In this document: positions 24,309 to 35,293 of the stretch, one piece after another | Layout of the letters: each line of letters starts with the position of its first letter | Position numbering within the stretch: position 1 is the stretch's first letter | DNA from: Tribonema minus | Lineage: Eukaryota > Sar > Xanthophyceae > Tribonematales > Tribonemataceae | Length of the DNA: 64,000 nt | NCBI GenBank assembly: GCA_017506865.1 | Contig: JAFCMP010000334.1 | Coordinates: 1,798,001-1,862,000, forward strand | Reading direction: 5' to 3' | Position numbers and translations under genes: made by a program | The notes under the pieces: model-generated | Database searches by the model: none | Told to the model about the DNA's origin: nothing | What the model saw: only the letters and a program-made list of their open reading frames with translations

Positions 24309-24582
24309 GCCTCCTCCAGGCCGAGGCCTGCAGCAGCAGAGCACCAAGCGACGCTAAAACAACTGCGACAGGGCCGCAAATGCCGGCATACCAACAGAAC
24401 GATTGCAGTTTGCATTCATGATGTTGCAGGCTGCTGAAGCATTGGGCGATCTTGCGCACATGTGTATAGGTTGCGCAAAGATCGCCAAGCGTGCTGCTCG
24501 GTTCTAACTCACCACTGTCGCCGCCGCCAGCCAGCGGATGTGGCTGAGTCCGATGTCTACCAACAGCAGGGTTTCGATCGTA

Positions 24583-25360
24583 CGGACAGATCCATGCAGC
24601 CCATCAAATGGTGTCTCACTGACGGGACAGCTGCTGTCGACGCTGTGTGCCTATGCGCATGAGCTTTGGGGGGCCCTACGCACATACCCTAGGATTAGGG
24701 TTTGTGGCCATCCGTACATCTTTTTTCAGGGTGCATGACAAATCGCGCGGCATTTGTTGCAAACTTGAGCAATTGCAGCACTCAGTCTGAAATGCAGCAT
24801 TCAGTTTCGATTGCCAATATTATGCCTCAGGCTGCCGTGGGGGCTACATTTGCGCACATTTCATCGCGGTGCAGCCATAGGTACTTTGACTCATTCTCAC
24901 TTAGGGCGCAAAGAGGCTTAGATTGTGGATTTATTGCCTGAGTCTACAAGTATCTTGTGACTCGAAAGTGCCTCAATGCGCACTGACGATCACGCCGCCG
25001 GACACATCCATGCAGCCCTTGAAATCGTGTCTCGCTGATGGACAGCTGCGTGCCGACGACGCCGTGTGTCGTGCATTTTGAGGCTAGTGACGTACGTCAA
25101 CCCCAGACCAGGGTTTGGCCCTACCTACATCTGTTTTGCACACCATCCTTGGCTAGGCAAGCAGGGGAGTGCGTGAGGCTCTCTACGGGTGCCTCAACGT
25201 TTTTTGCAGCATTTGTGTTGCCAAACTTTGAGCAATTGCAGCACTCAGTCTTGGGGACTCAGTCTGAATTGCAGCACTCAATCTGATTTTCACTGCCATG
25301 CCTGCAGCAGGCCTGCTCAGGGCTACAGTTGCGCACTTTCTCGCGGGTGCAAGGTTGCCT
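24583..25360. repeat. Diverged direct repeat, two copies of about 300-360 bp
   Basis: Copy 1 (about 24583-24880) and copy 2 (about 24998-25360) share, in the same order, GACA.ATCCATGCAGCCC, a TGTCTC-CTGA-GG-ACAGCTGC segment, AGGGTTTG followed by CATC-GTTTT-type text, GAGCAATTGCAGCACTCAGT and a closing GGGCTACA-TTGCGCAC segment. The copies differ by substitutions and insertions, so the duplication is old. No coding content is recognised. Confidence 0.7.
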
Positions 25361-26034
25361 GCCGGCGGGAGAAGGCAGTTGCTTTCACTTGTTGGCGTCA
25401 ATACCAGAGACGGCCGATGCCCACCTTCGTGTGATTGGTCGATGTGGACCTTCGTGTGAAACTGACCTCTGCTTTTGCTACAACATCTTTCAAAAAAAAA
25501 ATTGCGCCTGCCCTTCAATCTGCGGCGCCGAGGCAGACCTCTGTGCGATCCTTGCGACAACTCGGTCCATTGCGCAGGCGTCGGTCAGCACGTGACACCG
25601 CCATAGCTGCGCGGCAAGTCTGATCAGGGCACCCACACAGCGAGCTGCTTGACAAGATCCTTCTCTCTCTTTCCGCGAGGGATTTTTTTTGGCAGTTGGT
25701 CAACCGTTGTTTATAACAAAACGGTTTTTACCGACGGTTCTAGATTGATACACACTCGCCAGACAACAACAAGGGGGCGGCTGGATGGGGCATAAAGGTA
25801 CGGGTTGCTGGCGCTGGCAGGGTGCACTTCGCCTTACTAAGCAGTTCACATGGTCCGACCTCAACATCCGACGAGAGAACAACTGGTTTCGAACACCAGG
25901 CAAGAGGTGAGCAAAACGGCTGAACGACGGCACTGCTGGGTATGTCGCTAGGTAGGCATCGCCCATTTGCTCAATTGGCAAGCCACAATACAGCCCGCTG
26001 TCGCGACGGCTCGTATGCATGCTTACATCGCGTG

Positions 26035-26640
26035 CGACGACGAAGTGGCTGAGACGATAGGCTGGGACTGCGGATGATAGCACGCAGGTCAGGACTTACG
26101 CTAGGGGGTGTGAGGGGTGCCCTGACCCGCTTCCGCGTTCAGCGCAGCTGAGGCTGCGTCGTGGGAGTTTGGCAGGCTGCTACAAATGCGCTCCTGCAAA
26201 CTTATAGCCAGATTTTCAATATTTGAGGTGGTTGCCGGTTCGAGGGCCCCCCCGGCTGCTGCGTTGACTGCCGGGTGGGAAGGTTCCATGCGGTTCACGC
26301 ACTCCATAGATGCGCTAGAATCCCCACTTGCAGCTTATCCTCAATCAGTTCATCTGGTGCACCTAGTTCAGTTGCGACGTAATTGGGAACTGGCAGTGAC
26401 AGTACGCAGGTCAGCATTACGCTAGGGGTGTGAGGGGTGCCTTGGACCGGTTCCACGACCAGCGCAACACTGGTTGCGTTGTGGGAGTGCAACAGGCTGC
26501 TGCATGCGCACTATTGTAAACTTCAAGCCAGTCTCAACTGAGCTGACTACCAGCTTCAAGGCCCCCCCGGCTGCTGCGTTGCTTGCCAAGTGGGAAGGTT
26601 CCATGCGGTTCACCCACTTCATGATGCGCTGAATTACCCC
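26035..26640. repeat. Diverged tandem repeat, period about 322 bp, two copies
   Basis: Copy 1 has CGCAGGTCAG at 26083 and copy 2 at 26405. Shared blocks in order: ACGCTAGGGG-TGTGAGGGGTGCC, GTTGTGGGAGT or similar with CAGGCTGCTGCA, GGCCCCCCCGGCTGCTGCG and GTGGGAAGGTTCCATGCGG followed by TTCAC. Divergence is perhaps a fifth by eye. No gene is recognised. Confidence 0.8.
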
Positions 26641-26882
26641 CAGTAACGAGTTCTTCGCATCCGTTCATAGGTGGCACCTGGCTTTACCACTGGGCAAATT
26701 GAGCCATGGCCTGTCGTCATGGCGTGCAATGAGATGCGTCTCGCGAATGTCAGCCTCTGCAGGGGCGTCGTTCAATGGAGACACAATGCTTCAAGTTGCT
26801 TCTGCAGCTTCCGTCCTCCGCACTAAGCAGAGTACTCACGTGGGTTTTTTTTCCCGCTCTTCATGACCCCCCTTCCCCGGAC

Positions 26883-26900
26883 GGGGGGGGGGGGGGGGGG
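26883..26900. repeat. Homopolymer run of 18 G
   Basis: An uninterrupted G tract just after a C-rich stretch (CCCCCCTTCCCC). The exact length is prone to assembly error. Confidence 0.9.
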
Positions 26901-28695
26901 AGGATTGCAGGTGCGGGCGTAGTTGCGGCAGGTGCACAGCACATGGAGCATCTTGCGATGGAGGGACCGATTGGATGAATGGCGTCCCCGCGTGCAGCCT
27001 GCAGACCAGGTGAGCAATCAGTCATTGCAAAGTTTATGCACAACGCTTGCGCCCAGGTATCTGAGATCTGCATTGACCAATTTGCATGTGCTGCATATTT
27101 TGTATTGACTGTTGCACCCACGTTAGTGATGGTACCGCACACTTTGCATGCATGTCAATTGCTTTAGATTGTGTACCATACTACCTGCACAATACGCGCT
27201 AGCTGATGAGTTTTCTGTCTCTCCCTTTCTGTACACCTGCGCAGGTATATAGGTTCTTGTAGCCCCTTCTATCTCAAGATTGCAGCATGCATGTGCTGCA
27301 GTTCTGCTGCCAGAGAGGCCTTCGACAACAGCCGGAGCAAGTAAACGAATAGTTACATCTTTGCAGCCGCACATGGTTGTGGCCCTCAGTTGTGGCTTCA
27401 AGACTGGCGACACTTTTCAGCAAGGCAACTTTAAGTTTTGTTGGTGCAGTGTGTACTTTCAAGCCAATTGGCGCTTACCGCACTGAGCAAATGGACGCTC
27501 TACTCATAATAAAATTTGTTTGTCAAAGGTTGCTGGTGTCAAAGGTCTTTGCACGTGTTGCTGCATTTCAGACATATTGTTGCCTTGTTCTGTGCCATAC
27601 TTGTCAAGTGTCGTTGAGTGCGAGCACACGCAGACAGCCGTTCGGCTCTGCTCCATGATTCTGTCAAATGTGCCTGCACGAGGCTGAAATGGCCAGTGTG
27701 CGTGTTCCCATGCTTGCTTCCACCTCAGCTTCAAGTCTCAAAACACACTGTGCCAGCTGTCGTAGTGGCGAGTGCGTCATTTAGCATTAGGATGCTTTGT
27801 GGCAAATGCACTGTGCATCACCACCGAGTCATAAATCCAGTTGGCACTCAGCTCCACACCAAACAGCATGCACGCTTGTTGCATTTGCGGCAGGCATTTT
27901 CCGTTGTTGATAAACCAGCGTAGTGTGCTACACTGCTGTCATCTGTCAGTTCTTTGGTCTGCGACACACTTGTGAGTATTAGCGCGACAGCTGTGTGTAG
28001 CAGCAGTACATAGAAAGCGACAGAGAATATGGTGCAGTGGAGATTTTGGGAGGTGAGCGAAACGTTATCAGTGACCCCTATGACTTGCATTGTGAAGTTA
28101 TCTACTTGGTAGTTGACAAAGCAAACTCTGGTTGTACATACGCACACGTCGCTGTGCTTGCCACATGCCTTTTGATGCATGCACGCGGGCTTTGTGGGTA
28201 GAACCACACCGTGCTAGTGCTACGTGTCCTTAGTGCAAGTGTACAATGCAAATCACTGTCCCTGAGCAGCATACACCCTCTGCATGAGTGTTCATTGAGA
28301 GGCAAACCATTCAATTGAGCTGCAATTTGGAGTCTGTGTGCACCACTTCCACTGTCCTCACTGCTTTGGGGCACACAATGCACATCGCGACAGGCCTGAT
28401 CAGAGCGCGCTGACATTGGCGTACACAGGCAGAGGTACGCCACGTCGATGACATCGAGGCCAGTTGTGGTGGCGCTAGATGCACCGATTTCCAACAGACG
28501 TTGGTGCTCCAGGCATGTCAGACACACAGCAGCTCAGAGGCACACGCCAAATGAAAACAAACAGCATCATGAAATGCGGTACCCCGTCGTCACGAAGCCC
28601 TTTGCATAATGTGGTTGTAAGATTTGCAGCAGGCGATGCGGCCCTCGCACGCAAAATGCGTGTAGGATTGCGTGAATGCCTGTGTGATAGCATGA

Positions 28696-29634
28696 TTAGA
28701 CAGCCACTGCATCCGCTGCCAGCGGCTTTTTCAAAAAGTCATTAACATAAAGCCACTTGACAACAGTCGCACGCCTGTCATACTCGACTCTTTCTTCTGT
28801 TGGTTGGTCTTCGGCCAACTTTTTGGCCTCCTCACCGAATAAGAGTTCTACAAATACCTCCATTGACTCCTGATCATCAGGGTGCTGCGGCAGTTCAACT
28901 GAGAGTCGCTCAATGGCAGCGGCATCTACCTGAAAGTCAGGGATATGTGCTCGCCAACTCTCTGGCACCCTAGAGCTGTCAAGCTTTGTGCCAGACTGGC
29001 TGGGCCGATAGCCCAAAGCAAGCGCCATGACAGTGTTTATCTCACTCCATTCCACCAGCTCCTCTAAGACCGCGCTGAGCCACCGGTACCTCTCGAATTC
29101 GCCGTGCAGTTCCCGCTGAAGGCTGCTGACACTCTCTGCGGTAGCAAATACTGTGTCCCCGGTAGCGCTGATGCCTTCCGGTAGCTTGGTGCTGCAGCAC
29201 GCCCTCTCCAGGCCCATCCGAGCCAGCATGAAATCGCTGACTAGATTGGCGACGTCCCAGCCCCCCACGAAGGCATCCCCCATGTCGAATGACTCCAGCG
29301 TTGTCCCCACGTCCATGATGAGCTGGTTGAGGTCCGTGGTGCCTCGCTCCACCGAGGACAGGTATATCCTGCCTACCTCCTGGCCGATGTCAGTATGGCA
29401 TGGCTGTGGCAGCCACTCCTGGTCCAAGTGCGCCTGTATCGCCTCCTTTAGAAATTGGGAGAAGACCGCAGCATCCTGCTTGGGTGGCAATTGGACACCG
29501 CCTCCGTAGCCTCCCTCAGATGTTTCGCTGACCATCATCCGGGGCACAGAGCATCGCCTAAGCTGAGGAGCGAACACAAAGGGGTGTACATGGTGCGTGC
29601 AAATGCACAGCACGCACACTACAGCCCGCCACAT
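28696..29634 (-). CDS. Conserved-looking protein with bipartite plastid-type leader, 312 aa
   Basis: Single exon, ATG at 29634, stop TAA at 28696-28698. The N-terminus MWRAVVCVLCICTHHVHPFV is signal-peptide-like and is followed by FAPQLRRCSVPRMM, resembling the F-A-P cleavage context and basic transit stretch of proteins imported into complex plastids. The mature part is soluble and acidic: FLKEAIQAHLDQEWLPQPCH, IMDVGTTLESFDMGDAFVGG and WDVANLVSDFMLARMGLE near the N-terminal half, then an Asp/Glu-rich helical half ending VVKWLYVNDFLKKPL. I do not recognise the family and assign no function. The long intact frame, acidic regular composition and leader make it a real gene in my judgement. It is followed head-to-tail by nothing recognised and preceded by RPS9 on the same strand. 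Confidence 0.8.
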   Translation of the reverse strand: MWRAVVCVLCICTHHVHPFVFAPQLRRCSVPRMMVSETSEGGYGGGVQLPPKQDAAVFSQFLKEAIQAHLDQEWLPQPCHTDIGQEVGRIYLSSVERGTTDLNQLIMDVGTTLESFDMGDAFVGGWDVANLVSDFMLARMGLERACCSTKLPEGISATGDTVFATAESVSSLQRELHGEFERYRWLSAVLEELVEWSEINTVMALALGYRPSQSGTKLDSSRVPESWRAHIPDFQVDAAAIERLSVELPQHPDDQESMEVFVELLFGEEAKKLAEDQPTEERVEYDRRATVVKWLYVNDFLKKPLAADAVAV

Positions 29635-30552
29635 GCTAGCAAAAGAGTATGTAGTGTCAGCTGATCCTATGAAGTTCAGGACGACATGTAGCGCGCAGAC
29701 ATGTAGCGCGCCGAAGATTTGCTTGCGGATTTCTTTAGCGTTTGCTGCCGTGTGAACCCTTCACATACTTTATCAGTGAAATCTTGTCATTCACTCAGCC
29801 TGTAGGTTTAGGTTGGCCGTTCACTCAACCTTGACGTTTGGTTTGTGTGAACAAAAGCAAAGCAAAGAGATTACATGCCTCATGGGGCACCCTATGTAAC
29901 ACAAGAGTTGATGACGGAAGAAAGGGCAGCTTATGTCTCAACCAATGACAGCCGCTCAACCGATCCCGGTGTGTCTGTTTCGCACGCCCCCGGTTGATGG
30001 AGTCCACTGATGGTGTGTGCTGCCATCGCCCTTTGATACATAGCCATGCACACTTACTGGCACCCCTGTATGGCGCAACGGTTGCGGGGATTTGCGCAAT
30101 GGCGAGAACTGTGCCGGGTAAGGCTGCAAGGCTCAAAGGTGTACAAGGTTTGCTGCTTGAATATTTATGGCGACAAAGAACTGTGGTATGTGCCGAAACA
30201 TTGCCTGTGCTCAATGGCAATCTGTTCAAAAAAACGTCACCTCAGTGCCAATGCCGTCACCACCATGCTTTGAAAGGTGTGAACGCAATCAAGAATGACC
30301 TATGGAGAACCAAAAAGCCTGCGCACTAAACTCATCGAACATTTTCACAGTTTTGACAGAAAAGCACCAAAACAAAGAAACACACACATCAGACTGAAAG
30401 ACTAAGTGCATGGATCACCATAGGGGATGGAGGTAGTCAAGCCCCCCCGACCATGGCTGCACCTAGCCACACATGTTGGTCCTGCCTCATCCAAGCGACA
30501 TAGCTCTGCAACACCAGTGCACAACTGCGCGCCGTTGCGATGATGCTCAAGC
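29635..30552. other. Intergenic region between RPS9 and the 312-aa gene
   Basis: 918 bp containing the presumed 3' end of RPS9 and the promoter of the 312-aa gene. A short local repeat is visible (GACATGTAGCGCGC twice around 29681-29711, and CACTCA-CCT near 29791 and 29821). No gene recognised. Confidence 0.5.
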
Positions 30553-33500
30553 CTACTCGTCCTCCTCGTCGCCACCAGCGCCAGCGGCCTTGGACGCGGC
30601 ACGCTTGCGTGCAACGCGGCCGGGGCGGCCCTGGCCAAAGGGTGAGGTCAGCGCAAAGTCAATGTGCTTCTCGGAGTCGACGCGCACGGTGAACGAGGGG
30701 ATGTTGACGAGCTGCTTGCCGACACGGATGTGGCGCTGCCTGATGAGGACGCGTGCGTGGTGGATGGACTTGGCCAGCCCCTGCTTAAAGACCTTGGTCT
30801 GGAGCCTGCGTGCAACAGCATGTACATGTGACCAGATCGTCAGTGAAACAATGTCCATACCCTGTTGAGGGCCATGAACTGTATGCTGCTCGATCGCAAC
30901 GGCGTCGTACACAGCATACAACTACGTGCTGATTGTGCTGCAGATCAGGTCTGATCAGGTCTTAGCACGCAATGCAGTGCCTAGACTCTGTCACTATAAT
31001 GCAGGGATGGCAACACTCTGTGATAAGCGCAAGTGCGGCGTGAGAGTAGCCGAAGCAGCGCGACACTCTGTTTTCGTGCAGCATTATGTGTATATATTCA
31101 GGTGCACAAGATCGACTGCCTGCAACGAGTAGGGTGGCAGTACACTGCGCACATGTCAAGGCGTTTGTGTGAAACATGCACAGCTAGAGCCTTGCACCAT
31201 TTGCGTGGGCCAACAACACTTTGCCGACAATTGCCGGTGTGATGCAAATGGCCCTCTGCATGCATCTGCCACAGTCCCAACGTCCTACCAAATTATTTAT
31301 TACTCCATGCTGCCGCAGTGGACTGCTGACATGGCCTGGTCTACTACAACATGTACTCCTGTTGCATGTACATGTTTTGAGTAGCATGCACAAGATTGAT
31401 TGCAGCAGCTTCTGCCAGTTGAGCACCAGCACTGATGGTATGGACGGCATGAGGATGTGAACGATCTTTATGCTGCATTTGCTGCTGACATTGATGCTAC
31501 ATAACCATGAAGCGGCATGGCGCCAAACGAAAACACAATGGACTCATGCACACCTAGCTTGCAGCTGCCACGTAAAAGCGCAGCTCTTCTACAACCATGC
31601 AGCAATTGTCAACACAATGACGGTAGCCTGAGACCACAGTGAAAGCATGCGTTCAGGGCCATGCAGTTGCATGGACCGATCCTGCAAACGATCACACGTG
31701 TACGCGCATAAACCCACGTTGCATTCAACCAGCTTTTTGCCTGCCCTCTTTCCACAGCACATCCATATTCTCATTGGAGGCCGAATATAAAAATTGCGTC
31801 TTTTGCATACATGACATAAAGAATTCAGATATTTGATGAAAACATTGCATTACTTTTAGTCACTATGGAAGTGGTAGGCAGAAATTGCTGGACGCTTAGC
31901 GTTGAACTTTGGGTAATGGCTGGACCACACCATTGCCACGGAAATTAAATACAAATAAATTGTTCCTGCACACAGTTGCGTGGGAACGTTCAGAGAGCTC
32001 AGGGACAGCACTCTGCTTCGCAACAAGCTTTTGAGCCCTTGCTGGGGATGATCAGAAGTGGCCTACAGCTGGCATATGCTGTCATATCGGGTACCGCCCT
32101 ATGCCAACTATTCCATATACAGCGTTGAGGTGCACCTTCTGAGGCTGCTGATTCAATAGTTGCCGAGTGCGGCATTTTGCAATGCCCACCACGAGCATCG
32201 CATGTCACATGGAACAAAATACATTCATGTGCCTCAACATATGTTTGATGCCACTGACTGCATCCCCCTTTCCGTCCAAGCGTTGCTGCCCGCAACAAGT
32301 GAAGCTGCCTCTGCGAGCGTGTTCGTGACAGATTGCACTTGCCAGGTGAGTCACAGCTGAGCGGCTTCAAAATTCTGAGGTTCTAATTTGCGTTACCCTG
32401 ATCAACTGAACGCTGTGTGCAGCAGGTAAAACCTACAGAGTCCGATCGAATCACCATGACCAGTAAAAGCAACATTCACCCCACAAAACACCACTACAAG
32501 TCCTTGCCCGATGAGAGTTGGATGTTTGACATGTAGGTTGTATTGAAACGAGGTTGGGCGCCTGATTGGCGGTTTGTGGACAGTGACTGCCGGACAGTTG
32601 CACAGATGTGGCGTCAGACACAAGTCATTCTCTGAGGCCAACAGCGTGCTTTCTAGAGCACTCGGTACAGTTGCAGCCCTGCTACAACGTGCAGGATGAA
32701 TGCCATGATGGACTTAACTCTTGCAAATACAGGGCAGAGTAACGACAGCAAGTGGTGAACTTTGATCAGTCAACCAGAGGACGGCTAATGGTGAAACTTG
32801 ATCATATAGCCAGAGGACGGTGCTGTTTCTCTTTTCTGAGGTGCGTGTGGGCATGTCATGTTGAACAGTGCTGTTCCAGCTATGTTTGTCAAACAACAAA
32901 GTGCGACAAGTGCCCAAAGAGCTCAAATACTCGCCAGAAGGGATCCGCAGATATTTAAAATCAGCACGAGAGAGTAAAGAGCCATACATGCTGTACAAAC
33001 ACACCATGTATGAAGCTTAGTGAGATGTACGCCATGCCGTACACACATCATCGATGATAACTATACCTCGATACAAGATACTTCCGGCCCAACGCTACTC
33101 ATCAGCTTGCCTGCCACACGGTGTGAAGCGAATTGTATGGATGTTACCTGCGCTCCAGCAGCTTCTGTGTGGACAGCTGCAGCACAAAGTCCAGCTCTTT
33201 CTCCTCCTCCGTGAGCAGGCCAAAGCGAGCCATCCGCCGCAGCAGAGCGGGTCCCTCAAACAGGCGCTTGGGGTCCTTGGCGTCCAGCGTCAACAGCTCA
33301 CGAGCAGCCTTGAACATGCAGTGATGCGATAAATTGCCGATAAGAATGTGTACTTGAAGTATTTCATTTCGCAGTCTAGCAGCACCAAAGGTCCGTATTC
33401 ACATGGATGCTGACATATGTTTACTGCTTTTGCTGTCGATTTCAGTGAAATCAGAAATGGCAACAGCGGGCCCATGCAAGCATTTGAGTTCGGAGCGCAT

Positions 33501-33955
33501 TGTGGAGACTCAATCACTTCACAATAACCAAGTCGATGCCTGCAGAAAGCCGAACAAACTCACCTCCAGTTCAAACAAGATGCAATCTTACAATAAACGG
33601 GCATTGGTGACAATTGAATGAACATGATCGGGAAACACAAACCATTCTCACCTTGCGAATCTTGGCCAGGGCGTACTGCACACGCCAGATCTCCCTCTTG
33701 CAGCGCAGTCCGTACTCACCGCACAGCTTGAGCTCCTGATCCAGGCGCTCCTTCTCAAAAGGACGCCTAGGGGTCTTATAGGTCTTGCGATCTGTAGAAA
33801 AGCACAATGCAGCATCGGAGCAGCCACCGGTTCAGTCGCCGAATCAGGAAATTGGTCGACAGCAGTGGTTAAGCACAAGACCACCCACATGCAACTCAGC
33901 AGCCCGCATTCGATGCATGGGACTCACAGTTACGATACATTCCAATCTTCGGCAT
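30553..33955 (-). CDS. RPS9: 40S ribosomal protein uS4 (S9)
   Basis: Small-subunit rRNA-binding protein involved in early assembly and decoding fidelity. Four exons: 33928-33955, 33652-33791, 33148-33308 and 30553-30805, giving 193 residues (family about 190-195). Joined sequence: start [20 protein letters not shown], then [114 protein letters not shown] and an acidic tail ending DEEDE. All splice phases agree (phase 1, 0, 2). The third intron is unusually long (2,342 bp). The forms [37 protein letters not shown] and GRPGRVARK recall stramenopile proteins more than green algal ones. It shares a 217-bp divergent promoter with the RING gene. Confidence 0.97.
30806..33147 (-). other. Long third intron of RPS9 (2,342 bp)
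   Basis: Bounded by GTAACA at 33147 and an acceptor CAG at 30806. Ribosomal protein introns often host snoRNAs, but I could not find a convincing C/D or H/ACA pair by eye. A near-repeat pair (TGGTGAACTTTGATCAGTCA and a GGTGAAACTTGATCATA match) occurs at about 32753-32819. No nested gene is recognised. Confidence 0.6.
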
Positions 33956-34172
33956 GGTGGCTTGCTTTAACCCGAAGGTTAGGAGCTAGGCAGGATGCAC
34001 CAACCTCGAACTGCAAGTAGAACCTCAACTCTCTGCGGATCTCGCGAGGCTCAGCTAGCTCTGGTGGTAATCAAGGTGTGTGTCTTGCGCGCGCGCGTTG
34101 TAAGCGCCTGGTTTGAACGCCGGCCGCCGCAATTGGCGAAACACCGAGAGTGAGTGCACAAGAGGCGACCCT
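33956..34172. promoter_or_regulatory. Short divergent promoter between RPS9 and the RING E3 gene
   Basis: Only 217 bp separate the two start codons, so both 5' UTRs and core promoters must lie here. Visible elements: a GATCTCGCGAGGC near-palindrome at about 34038-34050, a GCGCGCGCGC run near 34089, CGGCCGCCG near 34121 and an inverted CCAAT (ATTGG) near 34131. No TATA box is seen. Roles are inferred, not shown. Confidence 0.7.
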
Positions 34173-35293
34173 ATGCCTGTCGAAGGCTTCTGTGAGGCTT
34201 GTCGAGAGATACAACATGCAGACGATTTTGGGGGTGTAGCGGGCACGAGGTCCTGTCCAATCTGTGGAGGCGATTTGATAGCACCACCGTCCACGTCCAG
34301 CGCTCAAACCCAGGTGAGGCTCGCATTTCTTGCTTGCAGACAGCCAAGTAGTCGTGGAATTGTGTTCTACACCGTCTCACTATTTCATCATGACCCCTTG
34401 TCTTCATTGTGCAGGCACAGCAGCATGTGTTGCGCGAGGGCTCATTCGAGAGCATTGCACAAGGACTGGCAGCGCTCATGGCACAAGAAGGCCACGAAGG
34501 CGAAGCAGGCGGAATTCCTGGTCTCGACCTGCCTGAGCTCTTTGGAGCAATGCCGCCGAGTGCCTCCAGAGTCACAGCGAGTGCAGCAGCAATTAGGGCA
34601 CTGCCACGTTATTCTGTTGAAGATGAAGGCAGCTGGGTATTACACACTACAGAAGTGACGCTGACACCAGGAGCAGGAGGAGGACAACCAACAAGCCGAA
34701 AGGTGCAGTTGGAAGGCATGCTTGCACGGTTCAGCAGCAGGTCCCAGGAAGTGGTGCAAGGGCCTCTGGTGGCAGCGCAGCCACTGCTAGCAGACAGTGT
34801 ATTGGTCAATGCCGATGCTCTTCGAGGCAGTGTTGTGGTGGTCCAACGGGGGAGATGCACTTTTGCAGCAAAGGCGGCAAGAGCGCAGGCCGCAGGTGCA
34901 GCAGCAGTGGTGGTCTTGAACACATGTGACACGTGGCCCTATGTGATGACAGATTCACAGGGTGAGGCGGAAGCCAGTGCTTTGACTATTCCTGTCGCCA
35001 TGGTGAGTGAGCAGGACGGAGATAAGCTGCTGCAGGTCGTGCAGCGACATGCTGCAGTGAGATGCCACTTGTCAACATCCTCAAGCAGTCGCGAGTGCGT
35101 GATCTGTCAAGAGCCGTATACGGTGGGCACACAGGTAGTGAAGCTGCCGTGTGCACATATGTTCCATGAGGGCTGCGTCACCAACTGGCTGTCACGGCAC
35201 AGTAGTACATGCCCCACGTGCAGAGGTGACGTATCCGTACACATGGAGCAGGGACAGCCTGTTGCCCCCCAGTGGACAGACTGGTTTGGTTAG
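34173..35293 (+). CDS. PA-domain RING-H2 E3 ubiquitin ligase with N-terminal zinc ribbon
   Basis: Two exons, 34173-34313 and 34415-35293 (intron GTGAGG...GCAG), 339 residues. Residues 7-31 form a zinc ribbon, C7-x2-C10 and C28-x2-C31 (SCPICGGDLI), of the kind at the start of RNF126/RNF115-type ligases. Around 95-116 is a linker, SASRVTASAAAIRALPRYSV, like the one that normally lies right before the RING in that group. Residues about 150-262 are a protease-associated (PA) domain with VVVVQRGRCTFAAKAARAQA. The RING-H2 follows at 275-316: C275, C278, C293, H295, H298, C301, C313, C316, with LPCAHMFHEGCVTNWL. No signal peptide or membrane helix is seen, unlike most PA-RING proteins, so it is probably soluble. 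Substrate unknown. Confidence 0.92.

Larger units (their letters stand above)
24309..28695. other. 4.4-kb region without a recognised gene
   Basis: It holds the 5' side of the TMEM198-like gene, two families of diverged direct repeats (24.6-25.4 and 26.0-26.6 kb), an 18-G run and many short open frames lacking conserved motifs. Beyond 26.9 kb I see only ordinary intergenic sequence, with no tRNA or conserved protein segment. Confidence 0.6.

Noticed and set aside
25880..25915. tRNA-like T-arm (CTGGTGTTCGAAACCAG in reverse complement)
   Set aside because: The loop is out of register with the T-loop consensus and no acceptor, D or anticodon arm is found nearby.
26230..26255. Second tRNA-like GGTTCGAG motif
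   Set aside because: The flanking bases do not form a T-stem and no tRNA body is present.
24309..28695. LTR retrotransposon bounded by the direct repeats
   Set aside because: The repeats are too close together and diverged, with no primer-binding site, polypurine tract or gag/pol frame between them.
30806..33147. snoRNA inside the long RPS9 intron
   Set aside because: No C/D or H/ACA box pair with a closing stem could be found by eye; needs a dedicated search.
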